64,000 nt of DNA, taken from Candidatus Accumulibacter proximus. GTDB taxonomy: Bacteria > Pseudomonadota > Gammaproteobacteria > Burkholderiales > Rhodocyclaceae. Every line of letters starts with the position of its first letter. Within the stretch, counting starts at the first letter, position 1. Positions 8,115 to 16,383 of the stretch are shown here, one piece after another. Position numbers and translations under genes: made by a program. The stretch is from the NCBI GenBank assembly GCA_016709675.1, contig JADJMH010000006.1, positions 124,001-188,000 of the forward strand, written 5' to 3'. The notes beneath the pieces are model-generated. The model was given only the letters and a program-made list of their open reading frames with translations. It did no database searches and had not been told where the DNA came from.

Positions 8115-9140
8115 TCAGATCAGTTGCCGGCTGGCAAGCTCATCCTTCAGCCAGGCATAGCAGATCGGTGCGGCGACCAGTCCGGCAAGACCGAAGGTGC
8201 TCTCCATGAACAGCATTGCGGTCAGCAGTTCCCAGGCCTTGGCCCTGATCTGGGCGCCGACGATGCGTGCGTTGAGGAAGTACTCGAGCTTGTGAATCAA
8301 GATCAGGAAAGTCAGCGAGGAGATGGCCACCATTGGCGAGTGAGCCAGGCTGACGACGAAGATCACCGTGTTGGAAACCAGGTTGCCAACCACCGGCAGC
8401 AGGCCGGCGATGAAAGTGACGACGATCATCGTCTTGGTAAGGGGTAGGTGAATGCCAAACAGCGGCAGGAGGACGGCCAGATAAAGCGCACTGAACAGGG
8501 TGTTCAGTGCCGAGATCCTTACCTGGGCGAACACGATCCGGCGGAAGGCATCGCCAAGGCGCGAGATCCTGTCGGCCAGAGCGAGCGCCAGCGGCCCGGT
8601 GGTTTCGTCATGGTTGGCCTCGCGCAGCGAGACCATGCCACCGATGACCATGCCGATGAGCACGTGCGCGAGTATGTGGCCGGTTTCCTTGCCGATCATC
8701 TGCAGTTCGGCCGAATGTTCTCGCAGCCATTGGCTGGCAGCTTCACGCATCGCGTTGCCGTCTCGCGGCAGCAGGTCGGCCAGCCATGCGGGCAGCGTCG
8801 AGCGCGAGGTTTCGATGATTTCAGCCATCTTCGCCAGCAGCGCAGCGAAACTGCCTCCCTCGCTATTCATGAAGGCAATGAGCCCGAGCACTGCCCCGCT
8901 TACCGCGCCGAGTACCAGTAGTACCACCAGGCCGACAGCTAGCCCCCGGGCGCGCGCACTCGACAGGTGTCGGGCGAAGAACGGCGCCAGCACGTGCACC
9001 AGTTCGTACACCAGCAGGCCGGCAATCAATGCCGGCAACAGGTGGACCTTGAGGATCATCAGCATTGCCAGCAGGGCCAGGCAGCAGGAGACGTACTCGT
9101 ATGCGGTGGCTCTGCTGAGACGGTTGTCTGGCGCAATCAT
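8115..9140 (-). CDS. AI-2E / PerM family membrane permease
   Basis: A 341-residue inner-membrane protein of the AI-2E exporter-like (PerM, YdiK) family with about seven or eight hydrophobic segments. The paired helices near the N-terminus (YVSCCLALLAMLMILKVHLL) and the long hydrophilic stretch at about 90-160 are typical. The substrate is unknown for most members; some export autoinducer-2, others act as Na+/H+ antiporters. The ATG at 9140 overlaps the TGA of the upstream flavoprotein gene in an ATGA, showing translational coupling, so murI, the flavoprotein and this gene form one unit. Confidence 0.85.
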   Translation of the reverse strand: MIAPDNRLSRATAYEYVSCCLALLAMLMILKVHLLPALIAGLLVYELVHVLAPFFARHLSSARARGLAVGLVVLLVLGAVSGAVLGLIAFMNSEGGSFAALLAKMAEIIETSRSTLPAWLADLLPRDGNAMREAASQWLREHSAELQMIGKETGHILAHVLIGMVIGGMVSLREANHDETTGPLALALADRISRLGDAFRRIVFAQVRISALNTLFSALYLAVLLPLFGIHLPLTKTMIVVTFIAGLLPVVGNLVSNTVIFVVSLAHSPMVAISSLTFLILIHKLEYFLNARIVGAQIRAKAWELLTAMLFMESTFGLAGLVAAPICYAWLKDELASRQLI

Positions 9141-10444
9141 GACTGCCTCCCGTGAGATGAATCGGTCGAGGTGTCTGCGCTTCCGTATTGATCGTTGAGC
9201 CACGCCAGTACGCCAAGGCCGGCCGCGCGGCCGCTGGCAAGACACGCGCTGAGCAGATAGCCGCCGGTCGGCGCTTCCCAGTCGAGCATTTCGCCGGCGC
9301 AGAACACGCCCGGGAGCTGCCGCAGCATGAGTCGCTCGTCCAGCGCTTCGAAGCGCACGCCGCCGGCGCTGCTGATCGCCTCGTCCAGCGGTCGCGGTGC
9401 GAGCAGGCGAACGGGCAAGGACTTGATGGCCGCGCCAAGGCATTCGGGATAGGCGAAGTCGCTTGCCGCGACGCATTCGTGCAGCAAGGCGACCTTGGCA
9501 CCCTTGAGTTGCAGGCGGCTTTGCAGGTGGCTGGTCAGCGAGCGCGCCCCGCGTGCTCGTGCCAGCTCGCTGACGACACGGGCGAGGTCGTGCCCGGGTA
9601 GCAGGTCGAGGTGCAGGGTTGCCGATCCACGACTGGCGATCTCGTCGCGCAAGACGGCGGACAGGGCGTAAATCAGGCTACCTTCGAGCCCGCTTGCGGT
9701 CAGCACGAATTCACCCTGGCGACGATGCTGGACACCCGCCGCGTCAACGAGAGAGGCGACCACAGGCTTGATTGCTGCGCCGGCAAAGCGTTCGCTGAGG
9801 TACTGGCTCCAGCCGACGTCGAAGCCGCAGTTTGCCGGACGCAGCGGCGCCACTGGTATGCCCGCCTGTTCGAGGAGCGCGCACCAGCGTCCGTCCGCAC
9901 CGAGCTTCGGCCAACTGCCACCACCGAGCGCCAGGACGACCGCCGCTGCCTCGCGCTGCTGTTCGCCATCGGGTGTCGCGTAATCAAGCCGCGTACTGCC
10001 ACCGCTGGAACGTGTCCAGCCGTACCAGCGGTGGCGCACGTGGAAAACCACGCCGGCACCGCGCAGGCGCTGCAGCCAGGCGCGCAGGAGCGGCGCGGCT
10101 TTCATGTCGGTGGGGAAGACGCGTCCGGAGCTGCCGACGAAGGTTTCCACGCCAAGGCCTCGCGCCCATTCGCGCAAGGCCGCTGGACCAAAGGCATCGA
10201 GCAGCGGCGTCAGCTGATCCTGCCGGCTGCCATAGCGGGAGCGAAACATGGCTGCCGGTTCCGAGTGCGTGAGGTTCAGACCACCCTTGCCGGCGATCAA
10301 CAACTTGCGGCCGACCGAGGGCATGGCATCGTAAAGATCGACCGTCGCTCCGCCAGCGCTGATCGCTTCAGCTGCCATCAGGCCTGCCGGTCCACCGCCG
10401 ATGACGGCGACACGGACAGCTGGGAAACTGCCTCGATCGTTCAA
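9137..10444 (-). CDS. FAD-dependent oxidoreductase of the HI0933/TIGR03862 type
   Basis: A 435-residue flavoprotein. The FAD-binding GxGxxG is VIGGGPAG near residue 15, and a conserved GRKLLIAGKGGLNLTHSE segment lies near residue 50. A C-terminal FAD contact is in GVFCAGEMLDWEAPTGGYLLSACLASG. The family (YhiN, BaiN-like) has no firmly assigned substrate. I set the start at the TTG at 10444 because TTG and the TGA of murI overlap as TTGA, matching the coupling seen on its other side; the frame is open further upstream, but that part lies inside murI. The TTG start is the least certain part. Confidence 0.82.
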   Translation of the reverse strand: MNDRGSFPAVRVAVIGGGPAGLMAAEAISAGGATVDLYDAMPSVGRKLLIAGKGGLNLTHSEPAAMFRSRYGSRQDQLTPLLDAFGPAALREWARGLGVETFVGSSGRVFPTDMKAAPLLRAWLQRLRGAGVVFHVRHRWYGWTRSSGGSTRLDYATPDGEQQREAAAVVLALGGGSWPKLGADGRWCALLEQAGIPVAPLRPANCGFDVGWSQYLSERFAGAAIKPVVASLVDAAGVQHRRQGEFVLTASGLEGSLIYALSAVLRDEIASRGSATLHLDLLPGHDLARVVSELARARGARSLTSHLQSRLQLKGAKVALLHECVAASDFAYPECLGAAIKSLPVRLLAPRPLDEAISSAGGVRFEALDERLMLRQLPGVFCAGEMLDWEAPTGGYLLSACLASGRAAGLGVLAWLNDQYGSADTSTDSSHGRQS

Positions 10445-11226
10445 GCGACAACCAGGCGCGCAGCGCTGCTGACGCGCCTGCTTAGCCAGTTCAGGCCGAG
10501 GGCGGGAAGGGCCGCCTGCAGTCTTTCCGGCTGGGCGGTTGCCAGAAGTATCAGTCGGCCCTGCCCAAGGCCGTCGGCGCCGGCGAGGCGAACGCACTGG
10601 CGGGCGACGGCGTCGGCGACGTCGACCAGGGTTGCCTTGTTGGCCACGATCGGTTCCAGTACCGGACAGAGAAAGGCGTAATGGGTGCAACCGAGAACAA
10701 TCTGGTCCACGCCGGCGGCGAGCAGGGGGGCCAGATGTTGACGGGCTTCTTCGACAAAGTCCGGTTCATCGAGCCGCAGCGTCTCCACTCTGGTTGCCCA
10801 GCCGGGGCAGGCTTCGACCTGGACGTGTACCGATCCCGCGTGTCGCCGGATCAGGTCTGCCAGCCGTTCGCTGCGTGCCGTCGATACCGTCGCCAGTACC
10901 GCGATGCGGCCGCTGCGCGAAAGCGCCGCGGCCGGCTTAACGCCGGGCTCGACGCCGACCACCGCCAGGTCGGGAAAGACTTCGCGAAAGGCCGCCACGG
11001 CTGCCGCGGTGGCTGTGTTGCAGGCGACAACGATGACGCGGCAGCCTTGGTCAACCAGGTGACTGCCGATCCTCAGCACACGGCTGCGGATGTAGGCGTC
11101 GTCCTTGTCACCATAGGGAAGATGAGCGGTGTCGGCAAGGTAAACCAGATCGGCGCGGGGTAGCGCGCGGGCGATCGCTGCCAATACCGAGAGGCCACCG
11201 AGGCCACTGTCGAAAACGCCAATCAT
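10441..11226 (-). CDS. murI: Glutamate racemase
   Basis: A 261-residue cofactor-independent racemase making D-glutamate for peptidoglycan. The two catalytic cysteines are present in VVACNTAT (C69) and in IVLGCTHYAFL near residue 182. The N-terminal IGVFDSGLGGLSV and the LPYGDK loop are family hallmarks. Length is normal. Its stop overlaps the next gene. Its start lies 42 bases from a 105-bp poly-G stretch, so its promoter region is not reliably represented here. Confidence 0.95.
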   Translation of the reverse strand: MIGVFDSGLGGLSVLAAIARALPRADLVYLADTAHLPYGDKDDAYIRSRVLRIGSHLVDQGCRVIVVACNTATAAAVAAFREVFPDLAVVGVEPGVKPAAALSRSGRIAVLATVSTARSERLADLIRRHAGSVHVQVEACPGWATRVETLRLDEPDFVEEARQHLAPLLAAGVDQIVLGCTHYAFLCPVLEPIVANKATLVDVADAVARQCVRLAGADGLGQGRLILLATAQPERLQAALPALGLNWLSRRVSSAARLVVA

Positions 11227-11268
11227 CGAGTCAGACGAAACCTCGGGGGAGGGGCGCCCGGCGCGGCC

Positions 11269-11373
<105 letters not shown>

Positions 11374-11405
11374 TGCGGCGCTGGGCGCTCCGGTTGCCGG
11401 CGCCT

Positions 11406-11750
11406 CTAGCGGGCAGCAACGACGGCAATTTCAATGAGGAAGTCGTGATGGGCCAGTTTCGCTTCGACGCAGACCCGGGCCGGCGCTGTCCCGCGTGGGA
11501 TCCATCGGTCCCAGACCGCGTTGACGGCAATGGCGTCGTCGATGTCCCGCAGGTAGATGGTGGCCATCAGCAGGCGCGTCTTGTCGCTGCCTGCCTGTTC
11601 CAGCAGATTCTCGATGCCGGCGAGAACCTCGTGTGTCTGCGTGGCGACGTTGCTGTCAAGCGTCTGCGGCGTCTCGACGAGGTAGATGGTGTTGCCATAG
11701 GCGCAGATATCGGAGTATCGCTGCGTCGTCCCGTGCCGCTCTATCGCCAT
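11406..11750 (-). CDS. RidA/YjgF/Rid family protein
   Basis: A 114-residue Rid-family protein. Recognisable are the N-terminal strand with YSDICAYGNTIYLV, the LLEQAGSDKTRLLMATIYLRDI helix-strand and the C-terminal RVCVEAKLAHHDFLIEI, where the arginine and glutamate sit in the usual imine-binding cleft. RidA hydrolyses reactive enamines and imines from PLP enzymes; many paralogues have other or unknown substrates, and this one lacks the exact RidA N-terminus, so I name only the family. The ATG at 11750 has a GGAGA ribosome site. Its 3' end lies 33 bases from the poly-G tract. Confidence 0.85.
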   Translation of the reverse strand: MAIERHGTTQRYSDICAYGNTIYLVETPQTLDSNVATQTHEVLAGIENLLEQAGSDKTRLLMATIYLRDIDDAIAVNAVWDRWIPRGTAPARVCVEAKLAHHDFLIEIAVVAAR

Positions 11751-11826
11751 GGATGTCTTCTCCAGAAAAGGCGAGGCTGACCGCAAGCCAAATCCCCGCC
11801 TGGCCACTCCCGGAAACTCGGAAAAC

Positions 11827-13347
11827 TCAGGCAACCGCGACCTGGATCTTGCCGATCCGGGCCTGCCATTCCTTCGGGCCGGTGTTATGCACCGATGTGC
11901 CGCTGGCATCCACCGCCACGGTCACGGGCATGTCCTTGACATCGAATTCGTAAATTGCCTCCATGCCGAGATCGGCGAATCCGACAACCTTTGCTGTCCG
12001 GATGGCCTTTGCCACGAGATAGGCGGCACCGCCGACGGCCATCAGGTACGCCGACTTGTGTTTTCGGATGGCCTCGATCGCGGTCGGTCCCCGCTCTGCC
12101 TTGCCCACCATCGAGATGAGGCCGGTTTCGGCCAGCATCATCTCGGTGAACTTGTCCATTCGCGTTGCGGTCGTTGGGCCAGCCGGGCCAACGGCTTCGT
12201 CACGAACGGGATCAACCGGCCCGACGTAATAGATCACCCGGTTGGTGAAGTCGACGGGCAGTTTCTCACCTTTGGCCAGCATATCCTGGATCCGTTTGTG
12301 CGCCGCATCGCGCCCGGTCAGCATCTTGCCGTTGAGAAGAAGCGTCTGGCCAGGCTTCCATGCGGCGACTTCGGCGGGGGTCAGCGTGTCGAGGTTGACT
12401 TGTGTCGAGGTCTCGGTGTTTGGCATCCAGTTGACCTTGGGCCATTCATTCAGGTCTGGTGGCGTCAGGACAGCCGGTCCGGAGCCGTCGAGATGGAAAT
12501 GTGCGTGGCGGGTCGCCGCACAATTGGGGATCATGGCCACCGGCAGGCTGGCGGCATGTGTCGGGTAGTCGAGGATCTTGACGTCGAGGACGGTGGTCAG
12601 GCCGCCCAGGCCCTGCGCGCCGATGCCCAGCGCGTTGACCTTTTCGTAGAGCTCGAGGCGCAATTCCTCGACTCGATTGCCCGGGCCGCGAGCGATCAAT
12701 TCATGGATGTCGACCGGCGCCATCAGCGATTCCTTGGCCAGCAGCATGGCCTTCTCCGGCGTGCCGCCAATGCCGATGCCAAGGATTCCCGGCGGACACC
12801 AGCCGGCGCCCATGGTTGGCACCGTCTTGAGAACCCAGTCGACGATCGAGTCGGACGGGTTGAGGGCGTAGAATTTGGACTTGTTTTCCGAACCGCCGCC
12901 CTTGGCGGCGCAGATGACTTCCAGGTGGTGGCCGGGGACGACCTCGTAATGCACGACGGCGGGGGTGTTGTCGCGCGAGTTTCTGCGCGCGCCGGCGGGG
13001 TCGAGCAGCACCGAGGCGCGCAGCTTGTTCTCAGGGTTGTTGTAGGCGCGGCGAACGCCCTCGTCGCACATTTGCTGCACCGACAGGCTGGCATCCCATT
13101 TGACGTCCATGCCGACCTTCAGGAAGATCACTGCAATGCCCGTGTCCTGACAGATCGGGCGGTGTCCTTCCGCGCACATGCGGCTGTTGGTGAGAATCTG
13201 GGCGATGGCGTCCCTGGCTGCCGGACTTTGCTCGCGTTCGTAGGCGGCGCCGAGCGCCTTGATGTAATCAAGGGGGTGATAATAGCTGATGTACTGGAAC
13301 GCGTCGGCAACGCTCTGGATGAAGTCTTCCTGCTTGATAGTGGTCAT
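11827..13347 (-). CDS. Fumarate hydratase, class I (iron-sulphur)
   Basis: A 506-residue single-chain class I fumarase, which converts fumarate to malate in the TCA cycle using an oxygen-sensitive [4Fe-4S] cluster. Cluster cysteines are visible in RPICQDTG, in MIPNCAATRH and in the segment around APTMGAGWCPPG. The C-terminal beta domain has PVDPVRDEAVGPAGPTT and TRMDKF. The ATG at 13347 matches the expected N-terminus. Gene order ridA-like, fumarase, UPF0114 on the minus strand with gaps of 50-80 bases suggests one transcript. Confidence 0.93.
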   Translation of the reverse strand: MTTIKQEDFIQSVADAFQYISYYHPLDYIKALGAAYEREQSPAARDAIAQILTNSRMCAEGHRPICQDTGIAVIFLKVGMDVKWDASLSVQQMCDEGVRRAYNNPENKLRASVLLDPAGARRNSRDNTPAVVHYEVVPGHHLEVICAAKGGGSENKSKFYALNPSDSIVDWVLKTVPTMGAGWCPPGILGIGIGGTPEKAMLLAKESLMAPVDIHELIARGPGNRVEELRLELYEKVNALGIGAQGLGGLTTVLDVKILDYPTHAASLPVAMIPNCAATRHAHFHLDGSGPAVLTPPDLNEWPKVNWMPNTETSTQVNLDTLTPAEVAAWKPGQTLLLNGKMLTGRDAAHKRIQDMLAKGEKLPVDFTNRVIYYVGPVDPVRDEAVGPAGPTTATRMDKFTEMMLAETGLISMVGKAERGPTAIEAIRKHKSAYLMAVGGAAYLVAKAIRTAKVVGFADLGMEAIYEFDVKDMPVTVAVDASGTSVHNTGPKEWQARIGKIQVAVA

Positions 13348-13397
13348 TTCAGGCTCTCTCGGGTTGGTGACGGGGGCGTCCCCCGCTGGGGATCGGT

Positions 13398-13955
13398 TCA
13401 GTGCTTGCCGGCAGGCGTCGACCGGCTCAGCACCAGGGTTTGGGTCATCACCCGGTCGACCCAGACCATTGACAGTGCCGAGAGGAGGAAGACGGCGTGG
13501 ATGATGACCTGCCACATGATCGTATGCTCGTTCATGTTTTGAGCATTGATGAAGGTCTTCAGGAGATGAATCGACGAAATGCCAATGATTGCTGTTGACA
13601 GCTTGATCTTTAGCACGCCGGCGTTGACATGCGAGAGCCACTCGGGCTGGTCGGGATGGCCGTCAAGGTCGAGGCGGGAAACAAAGGTTTCATAGCCGCC
13701 GATGATGACCATGATCAGCAGGTTGGCGATCATCACCACGTCGATCAGCCCGAGAACAACGAGCATGACTTCGGTCTCGTTGATGCGGGTGGCGCTGAAA
13801 AACAGGTTGTGGATCAGGTGAGACAACTCGATCATGAAGAGATAGACATAGGCCATCTGGGCAATGATCAGGCCAAGGTAGAGCGGTGCCTGCAGCCAGC
13901 GGCTCCAGAAAATGAACATCTCGAGTTTGTCTATGGTCGGTTTCAGTGAGGGCAT
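13398..13955 (-). CDS. UPF0114 (YqhA/TIGR00645) membrane protein
   Basis: A 185-residue integral membrane protein with four hydrophobic segments: LYLGLIIAQMAYVYLFMI, the MLVVLGLIDVVMIANLLIMVII pair, STAIIGISSIHLLKTFI, and a final one ending VFLLSALSMVWVDRV. The opening KLEMFIFWSRWLQAPLYLGL is characteristic of UPF0114. Function is unknown. It is the first gene of the minus-strand group leading into fumarase; acs is divergent from it, with about 255 bases between. Confidence 0.9.
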   Translation of the reverse strand: MPSLKPTIDKLEMFIFWSRWLQAPLYLGLIIAQMAYVYLFMIELSHLIHNLFFSATRINETEVMLVVLGLIDVVMIANLLIMVIIGGYETFVSRLDLDGHPDQPEWLSHVNAGVLKIKLSTAIIGISSIHLLKTFINAQNMNEHTIMWQVIIHAVFLLSALSMVWVDRVMTQTLVLSRSTPAGKH

Positions 13956-14211
13956 GGTTTCAGTGTCGGACGTTTCGGATGCGCGATTCTAGCACCAAAA
14001 AAAGGCCTGTCTTCGTTGCGCTGCAAGGCCATGGCGTAAGTGGTGTGTAAGATTGGCAGCGTCTAATCGGAGGAGATTGGCGTGACACTGGGCCATCCCT
14101 GAAGCGTATCATTTGCCTTCCGCCAGGCGGGATTGCAAACCATGGGTTCTTTTCGCCACTTGCTGCATCGCTTTCTTGAATCTTCCACAAATACTGAACA
14201 GGAGACGGGAT

Positions 14212-16176
14212 ATGTCACTGAACGAGGCCGTAAACTTTTTTGAGCCCTCCGCCGACTTTGTCAAACAGGCGACGATTTCGGGAATGGATGCTTACAAGGC
14301 ACTGTGCGCCGAGGCTGAAAAGGATTACACGGGTTACTGGGGCCGCCTGGCCCGCGAGCACATTTCCTGGAAGCAGCCGTTCACGCAGGTACTTGACGAG
14401 TCCAACGCTCCGTTCTTCAAATGGTTTGCCGATGGCAAGCTGAACGCTTCCTACAACTGTCTCGACCGTAACGTCGAAGCCGGTCTTGGCGACAAGGTGG
14501 CCATCGTCTTCGAAGCTGACGACGGCGAGGTCAAGCGGATTACCTACAAGGAGCTGCTGTCGCGCGTCAGCCAGTTCGCCAACGGGCTGCGGTCGCGCGG
14601 CATCAAGAAGGGGGACCGGGTACTGATCTACATGTCGATGGGCGTCGAGGGCATCGTGGCGATGCAGGCCTGCGCGCGCATCGGCGCCATCCACTCGGTG
14701 GTCTTCGGCGGTTTCTCGGCGCAGTCGGTGCGTGACCGGGTCAACGATGCCGGTGCCGTGGCGGTGATCACCGCCGACGAGCAATGCCGCGGTGGCAAGA
14801 AGATCCCGCTCAAGCCGGCGGTCGACGAGGGTATTGCGCTGGGCGGTTGCGAGTCGGTCAAGGATGTGATCGTTTTCCGGCGTACCGGTGGCGCCTGCAA
14901 CATGGTGGCCGGCCGTGATCTCTGGTGGCATGACGTGATCGCCGGTCAGTCCGATGTCTGCGAGCCGGAGTGGGTCGAAGCCGAGCATCCCTTGTTCCTG
15001 CTCTACACCTCGGGTTCGACCGGCAAGCCGAAGGGCGTCCAGCATTCGACCGGCGGTTACCTGCTGCACGCTGTCGTGACTATGAAGTGGACCTTTGACC
15101 TGAAGCCTGACGATCTCTTCTGGTGTACTGCAGACATCGGCTGGGTCACCGGTCACACCTACATCACCTATGGGCCACTCGCCTGTGGCGGAACGGAGAT
15201 GGTGTTCGAAGGCATCCCGACTTATCCGGACGCTGGTCGCTTCTGGAAGATGATCCAGGACCACAAAGTCAGCATTTTTTACACGGCGCCGACGGCCATC
15301 CGCTCGCTGATCAAGGCCGCCGACACCAATCCGTCGGTTGCGCCGACGCAATATGACCTGTCTTCGCTGCGCCTGCTGGGCACGGTTGGCGAGCCGATCA
15401 ACCCGGCGGCCTGGCAGTGGTATTACGACAGCGTCGGCGGCGGGCGCTGCCCGATCGTTGATACCTTTTGGCAGACCGAGACCGGCGGCCACATGATCAC
15501 CCCGCTGCCGGGCGTTACGCCGCTGGTACCGGGTTCGTGCACCTTGCCCTTCCCGGGCATCCAGGCGGCCGTGGTCGACGAAACAGGTACTGAACTCGAT
15601 TGGGGCAAGGGGGGCCTATTGGTCGTCAAGAAGCCGTGGCCGGCGATGATCCGCAATATCTGGGGCGATCCCGAGCGGTTCAAGAAGTCGTACTACCCGG
15701 ACGATTTCGCCGGCAAGCTGTACCTCGCCGGCGATGGTTCCATACGGGACATCAACACCGGCTATTTCACGATAACCGGTCGCATCGACGACGTACTGAA
15801 TGTTTCCGGTCACCGTATGGGAACCATGGAAATCGAATCGGCACTGGTTTCACACCCGATGGTGGCCGAAGCAGCGGTGGTGGGTCGCCCGGATGACCTG
15901 ACCGGCGAGGCGATCTGTGCCTTTGTCGTGCTGAAGGGTCCGCGGCCGACCGGTGAAGCGGCGAAGAAGATGATCAAGGAACTGCAGGATCACGTCGGAC
16001 GGGAGATTGGTCCGATTGCCAAGCCGAAGGATCTGCGTTTTGGCGAGAACCTGCCAAAGACCCGCTCCGGAAAGATCATGCGTCGTCTGCTGCGCTCCCT
16101 TGCCAGGGGTGAGACAGCCGCGCAGGACGTGTCGACACTCGAGAATCCGGCCATTCTGGAGCAGCTGCGGGGCTGA
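14212..16176 (+). CDS. acs: Acetyl-CoA synthetase (AMP-forming)
   Basis: A 654-residue AMP-forming ligase activating acetate to acetyl-CoA. The ATP-binding motif LYTSGSTGKPKG is near residue 270, the acyl-AMP motif region around DTFWQTETGG near 420, and the C-terminal PKTRSGKIMRRLLR near 615 contains the lysine usually controlled by acetylation (Pat/CobB). The ATG at 14212 follows an AGGAGA ribosome site. A hairpin with a T tract lies about 155 bases after the stop. The DUF294, exonuclease and symporter genes that follow are typical companions of acetate uptake and activation. Confidence 0.96.
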   Translation: MSLNEAVNFFEPSADFVKQATISGMDAYKALCAEAEKDYTGYWGRLAREHISWKQPFTQVLDESNAPFFKWFADGKLNASYNCLDRNVEAGLGDKVAIVFEADDGEVKRITYKELLSRVSQFANGLRSRGIKKGDRVLIYMSMGVEGIVAMQACARIGAIHSVVFGGFSAQSVRDRVNDAGAVAVITADEQCRGGKKIPLKPAVDEGIALGGCESVKDVIVFRRTGGACNMVAGRDLWWHDVIAGQSDVCEPEWVEAEHPLFLLYTSGSTGKPKGVQHSTGGYLLHAVVTMKWTFDLKPDDLFWCTADIGWVTGHTYITYGPLACGGTEMVFEGIPTYPDAGRFWKMIQDHKVSIFYTAPTAIRSLIKAADTNPSVAPTQYDLSSLRLLGTVGEPINPAAWQWYYDSVGGGRCPIVDTFWQTETGGHMITPLPGVTPLVPGSCTLPFPGIQAAVVDETGTELDWGKGGLLVVKKPWPAMIRNIWGDPERFKKSYYPDDFAGKLYLAGDGSIRDINTGYFTITGRIDDVLNVSGHRMGTMEIESALVSHPMVAEAAVVGRPDDLTGEAICAFVVLKGPRPTGEAAKKMIKELQDHVGREIGPIAKPKDLRFGENLPKTRSGKIMRRLLRSLARGETAAQDVSTLENPAILEQLRG

Positions 16177-16331
16177 TGATCCACACGCCGTTCGGGTGGC
16201 CCCTGTGCTGAAGTATCGGGCCGCAGTGGCAGGTAGCTCTCGGCAAACTACCGACGTGCGGCCTGCCTGACCGTCGCTTCGCGGCAAAGTTGGACAACGA
16301 GCAGAATTGGCGGCTGTTCCGCCGCCATCCG

Positions 16332-16363
16332 GGCCGGCGCTCCATGTGCCGGCCTGTTCTTTT
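16332..16363 (+). terminator. Possible rho-independent terminator after acs
   Basis: A 7-bp perfect stem GGCCGGC / GCCGGCC (16332-16338 and 16348-16354) encloses a 9-base loop and is followed by TGTTCTTTT. It lies downstream of acs and only 20 bases before the DUF294 gene start, so it would end acs transcripts or partly separate the two genes. The T tract is interrupted, so termination may be leaky. Confidence 0.5.
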
Positions 16364-16383
16364 GTGCCGATCGAGGAGCAGGC

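Noticed and set aside
11749..13542. Long open frame on the plus strand opposite the fumarase gene
   Set aside because: It lies entirely opposite a clear class I fumarase, has arginine- and glycine-rich composition typical of a shadow frame in GC-rich DNA, and has no family features.
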